NCBI GenBank assembly: GCA_030697505.1
Contig: JAUYPX010000005.1
Coordinates: forward strand, 1-32,132
Origin: Nanobdellota archaeon
GTDB lineage: Archaea > Nanobdellota > Nanobdellia > Woesearchaeales > GW2011-AR9
Length of the DNA: 32,132 bases
Reading direction: 5' to 3'
Part shown: positions 29,012-32,132 of the stretch, in pieces
Numbering within the stretch: the first letter of the stretch is position 1
How the letters are laid out: each line of letters opens with the position of its first letter
Position numbers and translations under genes: made by a program
Notes under the pieces: model-generated
Seen by the model: the letters and a program-made list of their open reading frames with translations, nothing else
Databases searched by the model: none
What the model was told of the DNA's origin: nothing

Positions 29012-29275
29012 TTAAAATTTATCAAAATTGATAGTAACTGTTCCTTGTTTTATTTTCGCCTGGCAAGCCAATCTACGTTTCCTATCTCGATCCATAGCCA
29101 CTTCTTCTTCGCTTAATTCAGATAGATTTTCTTCGCCTTCAACTATATCGATCATGCACGTTCCACAGAGTCCAGAACGGCAGCCGAATAAAACGCCCAG
29201 CTCTTCGCAGGCATCTCTAATCGGTTCTCCGTTGGCTAGTTTTATATGATTATCGTTTGTTTTTACGATGGCCAT
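29012..29275 (-). CDS. [2Fe-2S] ferredoxin
   Basis: Reading from the ATG at 29275 (AGGAA eight nt upstream) gives 87 residues; 29296 is an alternative start right at the expected transcription start (TATA GTTTTATATAC near 29316-29326). The plant-type cluster is bound by Cys in FGCRSGLCGTCMIDIVEGEE (about 30-49, C-x4-C-x2-C) and a fourth Cys in RLACQAKI (about 68-75). It carries single electrons in redox pathways. It is the first gene of the cluster with peroxiredoxin and superoxide dismutase. The longer frame to 29395 is not supported because it begins upstream of the promoter. Confidence 0.92.
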   Translation of the reverse strand: MAIVKTNDNHIKLANGEPIRDACEELGVLFGCRSGLCGTCMIDIVEGEENLSELSEEEVAMDRDRKRRLACQAKIKQGTVTINFDKF

Positions 29276-29315
29276 GAGAAAAATTCCTGTTTTCATAAGA
29301 TTTTCAATGAGAATC

Positions 29316-29326
29316 GTATATAAAAC
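29316..29326 (-). promoter_or_regulatory. Promoter of the ferredoxin-peroxiredoxin-SOD cluster
   Basis: On the minus strand ACCAAAAGTTTTATATAC gives a purine-rich BRE followed by a TATA box. It is about 25 nt before the ATG at 29296 and 45 nt before that at 29275. Confidence 0.7.
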
Positions 29327-29381
29327 TTTTGGTGAATATAGAATAAATAAGAAGCCCATGAAATTAGATATAAAAATAAAA

Positions 29382-29495
29382 TCAATTAGGAACATCCAAC
29401 CCTAATTTCTCGCACATTTTTCGCTGATTCTCGGTCAAGCGCTTGGGATGCTTGCGCACAAATTCTTCGAACTCCCTATCTATGTCCTTCATCAT
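29382..29495 (-). CDS. Micro-ORF, 37 aa
   Basis: This short gene encodes 37 residues beginning MMKDIDREFEEFVRKHPKRL and ending CEKLGLDVPN, a charged helix with a Pro/Lys/Arg turn. GAGGTGG precedes the paired ATGs (29495 or 29492), and a TATA-like TTTATAAATA lies near 29537-29546, so it has a separate promoter and leader. The stop is just upstream of the ferredoxin promoter. The strong ribosome site argues for a real gene. Function unknown. Confidence 0.55.
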   Translation of the reverse strand: MMKDIDREFEEFVRKHPKRLTENQRKMCEKLGLDVPN

Positions 29496-29613
29496 CCGCC
29501 ACCTCTTTCAAAAAGAATTTTAATAAGGAAGAAAGTATTTATAAAATTTCTTTTTTCAAGTTGGTAGTGAAAATAAGTTGTGCTGCCAGAGTGAAAAAAG
29601 AAACTAAAAAAGA

Positions 29614-29892
29614 TTATTTTTTATTCATATACCGTTTGCAGATATTCCAGGCAGAATCTATCTCTTCTTGACTCCGAAAAATATACTCCGAAGCTGAATA
29701 TAATTTACTGCCCAATTTAATTTTCTGGTTAGTCGAATCTTTATCCGCTTCTTCTTTAAATTGAGCCGCTAAATAACCTAAAAATTCTGCAACTTTATCA
29801 TAGCGCATATTCTTTATATCTAAAGCCAACTCTTCTAACGAACCAGAATATTTTTCCACTAAAAGAGGATGCTTTGGTTTTTCTTCAGACAT
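29614..29892 (-). CDS. Hypothetical protein, 92 aa
   Basis: Not recognised. The 92-residue product is helical: a short Pro-rich start (KPKHPLLVEKYSG), then LEELALDIKNMRYDKVAEFL (about 20-39), GYLAAQFKEEADKDSTNQKI and a final helix EEIDSAWNICKRYMNKK. No membrane segment or cysteine motif. It begins 2 nt after the membrane protein gene ends, so the two are an operon. The start ATG has CGCTGAAA before it, without a good ribosome site, suggesting coupling to the upstream gene. Confidence 0.55.
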   Translation of the reverse strand: MSEEKPKHPLLVEKYSGSLEELALDIKNMRYDKVAEFLGYLAAQFKEEADKDSTNQKIKLGSKLYSASEYIFRSQEEIDSAWNICKRYMNKK

Positions 29893-29894
29893 TT

Positions 29895-30596
29895 TCAGCG
29901 TAACGATCTTTCAGAAGAATGATGGTAGAATTTCATCAGCAAAGTCAAGAAGGCAAAGGCGCTTAATCCATACGCGAAAATGTAAAATATATTGGAAAGA
30001 GCTCCCAGCAGATTAGAAGCGCCCCAATAAGAAAAGAGCAAGTCTCCGCCCAGGAATCCTATGTTAGCGAAAAACAAGTACAATAAATGTATCTCAAAGG
30101 AATCAAGATTTCTATAGTATAAGAGAAGATTGGCAGAAAAGAGTAAGATCAAGGAAGTCAGCAACGGATACAGATATCCTAAGAACGTGCCATCAGCTGC
30201 GGAAGCATACACTAAAACGCCCACGACTAAGACTGAACCAAGCACTAAGAGCGGCACCAATTTTCGTGCCTCGCCGTATTCTTTATGAAGTGAACTGCTT
30301 AGCACAGCAAAAGAGACCAGCATAAGCAAAGCCCCGGTTATCCAATAAAAATCAGGCATCCCCGTAGCAGGAGTTTCTTCAAACACTTGCAAAGTCAAGT
30401 ACCAGGTCAATTCTCCCATCGCAAAAAGAGCATATCCCATGAGCAGGAAAAAGAAGATGAAGAACTTGCGGTCGGAGAAAAGCTCTTTCAACTTGTTTTT
30501 AAAAAGCGTATTTACGGAAAAGACCCCAAACACCACCGTGAGAAACGCAAAAATGAGGGTCACTAAGTATAATGTATCTGATATATCTAACACCAT
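29895..30596 (-). CDS. Polytopic membrane protein, 233 aa
   Basis: Not recognised by family. From the ATG at 30596 the product has about seven hydrophobic segments, e.g. LYLVTLIFAFLTVVFGVFSV (about 9-28), FFIFFFLLMGYALFAMGELT, GALLMLVSFAVL, LVPLLVLGSVLVVGVLVYAS, LYPLLTSLILLFSANLLLYY, LLYLFFANIGFLGGDLLFSY and IFYIFAYGLSAFAFLTLLMK. This suggests an integral membrane protein such as a sensor or transporter-like protein; no substrate or catalytic motif is evident. TTTATAAAT is at about 30622-30630, so the mRNA is nearly leaderless. A TTG start at 30608 is also in frame. It is followed by the 92-aa gene. Confidence 0.7.
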   Translation of the reverse strand: MVLDISDTLYLVTLIFAFLTVVFGVFSVNTLFKNKLKELFSDRKFFIFFFLLMGYALFAMGELTWYLTLQVFEETPATGMPDFYWITGALLMLVSFAVLSSSLHKEYGEARKLVPLLVLGSVLVVGVLVYASAADGTFLGYLYPLLTSLILLFSANLLLYYRNLDSFEIHLLYLFFANIGFLGGDLLFSYWGASNLLGALSNIFYIFAYGLSAFAFLTLLMKFYHHSSERSLR

Positions 30597-30651
30597 CTTT
30601 ATCTTCAAGAAGAAAAGGAAATTTATAAATGTGTTGGTTGGCTTAGGAAAA

Positions 30652-31839
30652 TTAGAATAGTTTTTTCTGTTCCCTTTTAGTTTTAAGCAATTTACTTTCC
30701 TTTAACAACAAATTCAAATCAAACCCAAACTTCCTTTTAATCAGTTCTTCTGCATATTTGATCATCAAGCTTTGATCTGCAAAAGTGATGGGCTTTTCCT
30801 GCAAACTTTTCCTGGCAGCTTCCCGGCAGACCCACACGCCTAAAGGAATATTGTATTCCGGAGTGATGAAACGCAAGGCCAGACAGCTTCCCTGGCGTTT
30901 GAGCTCTTTTAATTTTTCCAATACCGAAATACGACAGGCATAATACCCGCCGGCCGTCTCTTCCGCATATTCTTTGCGGCCATCATAGTTCTCATAATCA
31001 GTAGAATACATGCAGCCATTCTTCGACCAAGGATTTACTGAACTGGCCAAGTACGTTTCAAACAATTCGTAGCTCCATACTTCAGGGAAGTAGAGGATAA
31101 GATAATAATTACCCCATCCTCCGCCAAAATAGGCTTGATATTCTCCCACGGAAAGATTTTTTATTTCAGTAATGAGCTGTTTTCCTACGGTATCATCAAC
31201 TGCGGTGATGCTCCATCTGGTCGGCACTAGTTTTCTATTTTCTTTCAATCCTATACTGCCGACAGACAGTAATTTATTAAGCGAACTTTCCTCAAATCCT
31301 TTCTGGTAAAGGCTGATGATGGCCGGCGCGGCTTTCAAGTCCGTATCGGAAACCACCCGTTCTACCCTGGAATCAACAGCTGGATTAGCGGTGATTCTGG
31401 CATTTCTGATAGCAGCCTGGGGACCGAAAGGGATGATCTCTTTCTCGGGCTGGAATTGCAGCTGCGGAGCTTTCTGCAAACTAACCTCCAGTTCAACTGA
31501 GTTCTTAGCCATGCCTACTTCCTGCACGATGTTGAGGAATCTGCTGCCTTGGCTGATCTCTTTCACGTTGGCCTGGCTGCGGGAATTGACTAAGCCGTAA
31601 CGCAGGCTGGCAATATTGCTGATCGTCGCATGGTCTTTGCTCCATAAGCGAGGGGAATCGTAACGAGAAGTATCGCCAGAGAATTGCGGACTGAGGACAC
31701 CGATATTGACCTGAGGATATCCAAATCTGCCAATGAACGGCGCTGGTGAACTACCTTGAAAATCAGTCTTGAAAGACGTATTGAACTTTAATTGGGGAAT
31801 CTGTTCAATATCCTTATATTTGACGCGTTTGATATGCAT
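30652..31839 (-). CDS. nre: Nre-family DNA repair protein
   Basis: A 395-residue archaeal Nre protein. These are PCNA-associated DNA-repair proteins that help resist mitomycin C-type damage. Typical segments are FNTSFKTDFQGSSPAPFIGR (about 19-38), FGYPQVNIGVLSPQ (about 39-52), VPTRWSITAVDDTVGKQL (about 205-222), GGWGNYYLILYFPEVWSYEL (about 241-260) and YNIPLGVWVCREAARKSL. The N-terminal Cys-rich zinc motif of many Nre proteins is absent, and no open frame upstream could supply it. The C-terminal REQKKLF could be a minimal PCNA-interacting (PIP) end. Confidence 0.9.
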   Translation of the reverse strand: MHIKRVKYKDIEQIPQLKFNTSFKTDFQGSSPAPFIGRFGYPQVNIGVLSPQFSGDTSRYDSPRLWSKDHATISNIASLRYGLVNSRSQANVKEISQGSRFLNIVQEVGMAKNSVELEVSLQKAPQLQFQPEKEIIPFGPQAAIRNARITANPAVDSRVERVVSDTDLKAAPAIISLYQKGFEESSLNKLLSVGSIGLKENRKLVPTRWSITAVDDTVGKQLITEIKNLSVGEYQAYFGGGWGNYYLILYFPEVWSYELFETYLASSVNPWSKNGCMYSTDYENYDGRKEYAEETAGGYYACRISVLEKLKELKRQGSCLALRFITPEYNIPLGVWVCREAARKSLQEKPITFADQSLMIKYAEELIKRKFGFDLNLLLKESKLLKTKREQKKLF

Positions 31840-31890
31840 GAAGGCAGGAGAGTAGTTTATTTTTTAAGAATTTAGATAATTGTAGATATC

Positions 31891-31899
31891 TTTTTAAAG
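31891..31899 (+). promoter_or_regulatory. TATA box of the tRNA-Leu gene
   Basis: TTTTTAAAG is centred 28 nt before the first base of the tRNA gene, a normal archaeal tRNA promoter spacing. Confidence 0.6.
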
Positions 31900-31945
31900 A
31901 AACTATCTTTTTACTTTCTTGACGCGGACGTGCTGGAGCGGTCAA

Positions 31946-31994
31946 TTGAAAATCGAGGATTTTCAAAAGTCAGAAATCTTCGATTTCAGACAAA
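31946..31994 (+). other. D-loop insertion of tRNA-Leu, two hairpins (probable intron)
   Basis: About 49 nt (boundaries +/-1) separate GGTCAA from ACGGG. It can fold as TTGAAAATC-GAG-GATTTTCAA and GTCAGAAATC-TTC-GATTTCAGAC (one mismatch), both of the GAAA...TTTC class. Alternatively GTC plus TGAAA pair with TTTCA plus GAC around 3-nt bulges, a relaxed bulge-helix-bulge. Its removal leaves a normal 11-12 nt D-loop. Confidence 0.6.
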
Positions 31995-32042
31995 ACGGGA
32001 TGGGCTTAGGACCCATTGGCTTAGTGCCTACGCAGGTTCGAA

Positions 32043-32112
32043 TGCCAGCAATCTAGGCGAGTTGGGCGGGTTACCAGTAACCCACCGCGACGATTAGATA
32101 GCTGCTCGAAAG
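32043..32112 (+). other. T-loop intron of tRNA-Leu (70 nt, position 59/60)
   Basis: Cutting after TTCGAA and before TCCTGC joins GCAGGTTCGAATCCTGC, a perfect 5-bp T-stem with the standard 7-nt TTCGAAT loop. Around the junctions, TTCG pairs with CGAA (4-bp helix), flanked by a 3-nt bulge AAT on one side and AGT on the other, next to the T-stem and an inner CAGC/GCTG helix. That is the bulge-helix-bulge form cut by the archaeal splicing endonuclease, each bulge opened after its second base. Confidence 0.85.
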
Positions 32113-32126
32113 TCCTGCCGTCCGCA

Positions 32127-32132
32127 TTTTTT
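32127..32132 (+). terminator. T-run after tRNA-Leu
   Basis: Six T residues directly follow the discriminator base, a typical archaeal transcription stop; the window ends here so its full length is not seen. Confidence 0.55.

Larger units (their letters stand above)
31924..32126 (+). tRNA. tRNA-Leu (anticodon UAG) with two insertions
   Basis: Acceptor arms GCGGACG (31924-31930) and CGTCCGC (32119-32125) pair fully; the discriminator is A at 32126 and CCA is not encoded. The anticodon stem ATGGG/CCCAT (32000-32004, 32012-32016) encloses loop CTTAGGA with anticodon TAG (32007-32009), reading CUA. The variable arm is 15 nt with stem GGC/GCC, as in leucine tRNAs. The D-stem is CTG/CGG. Two insertions interrupt the gene: in the D-loop (about 31946-31994) and in the T-loop (32043-32112). 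Without them the product is 84-85 nt. A run of T follows as terminator. Confidence 0.88.

Noticed and set aside
29276..29395. Ferredoxin frame starting at 29395
   Set aside because: The extra 40 residues are hydrophobic, cover the TATA box, and are upstream of the expected transcript start; known ferredoxins start close to 29275.
1..32132. Insertion sequences, integrases or prophage genes
   Set aside because: No transposase, integrase or structural phage motif was recognised in any frame; the accessory-looking stretches carry only toxin-antitoxin modules and unknown genes.

Overview
The window reads as chromosomal DNA of an AT-rich archaeon, most likely a DPANN lineage of the Woesearchaeota/Pacearchaeota type (inference, not proven). 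The evidence is archaeal ribosomal proteins L21e and S6e, the RNA polymerase stalk subunit RpoF (Rpb4) with its usual partner DUF655, archaeal Elp3, diphthine synthase DphB, archaeal-type ProRS, an Nre-family DNA repair protein, an FtsZ, and an intron-containing tRNA-Leu(UAG). Many genes have a TATA box about 25-29 nt before the start codon and no Shine-Dalgarno sequence, so leaderless transcripts look common. Genes inside operons often carry GGAGG or GAGGT and overlap by 4 nt.

Layout. 1-4561: a truncated DHH phosphoesterase, two unknown genes, an M3-family oligoendopeptidase with a small zinc-ribbon protein, a DUF4346 protein and a coiled-coil protein. 4589-5875: the conserved L21e-RpoF-DUF655 cluster, followed by four short hairpins. 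6108-9990: two small unknown genes, elp3-dphB (translation factor and tRNA modification) and an acidic unknown protein. 10104-14037: a tightly overlapped five-gene minus-strand operon encoding a 49-aa ribbon-helix-helix protein (missed by ordinary length cut-offs), a membrane protein, a Hanks-type protein kinase, a membrane-anchored HELAH protease-like protein and a calcineurin-like phosphoesterase. A vapBC module starts divergently from it. 14815-18185: a pair of large unknown genes, an orphan CheD-like deamidase and a MazEF-type module. 18190-21910: ProRS, a HAD hydrolase and several unknown genes, including two overlapping micro-ORFs. 22008-23616: ftsZ with unusual flanking RNA elements. 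23617-27327: a DEDD exonuclease, a nitroreductase, small membrane proteins, rps6e with a structured leader, and an OB-fold protein. 27366-29495: a ferredoxin / peroxiredoxin / unknown / superoxide dismutase cluster for oxidative stress. 29614-31839: small unknown genes, a polytopic membrane protein and Nre. 31924-32126: tRNA-Leu.

The most noteworthy signals are these: (1) tRNA-Leu(UAG) interrupted in the T-loop by a 70-nt intron whose removal restores a perfect T-arm, plus a second hairpin-rich insertion in the D-loop; (2) a recurring class of GAAA...TTTC short-loop hairpins, also found in that D-loop insertion; (3) the kinase/protease/phosphatase operon; (4) an RNA-like element upstream of ftsZ with two hairpins of different stems but identical CGACCAA loops; (5) complementary sequences in the ftsZ 5' and 3' untranslated regions; (6) an rps6e leader with a 20-codon ORF whose stop overlaps the rps6e start inside a hairpin. 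No insertion sequence, CRISPR array or rRNA gene was seen.
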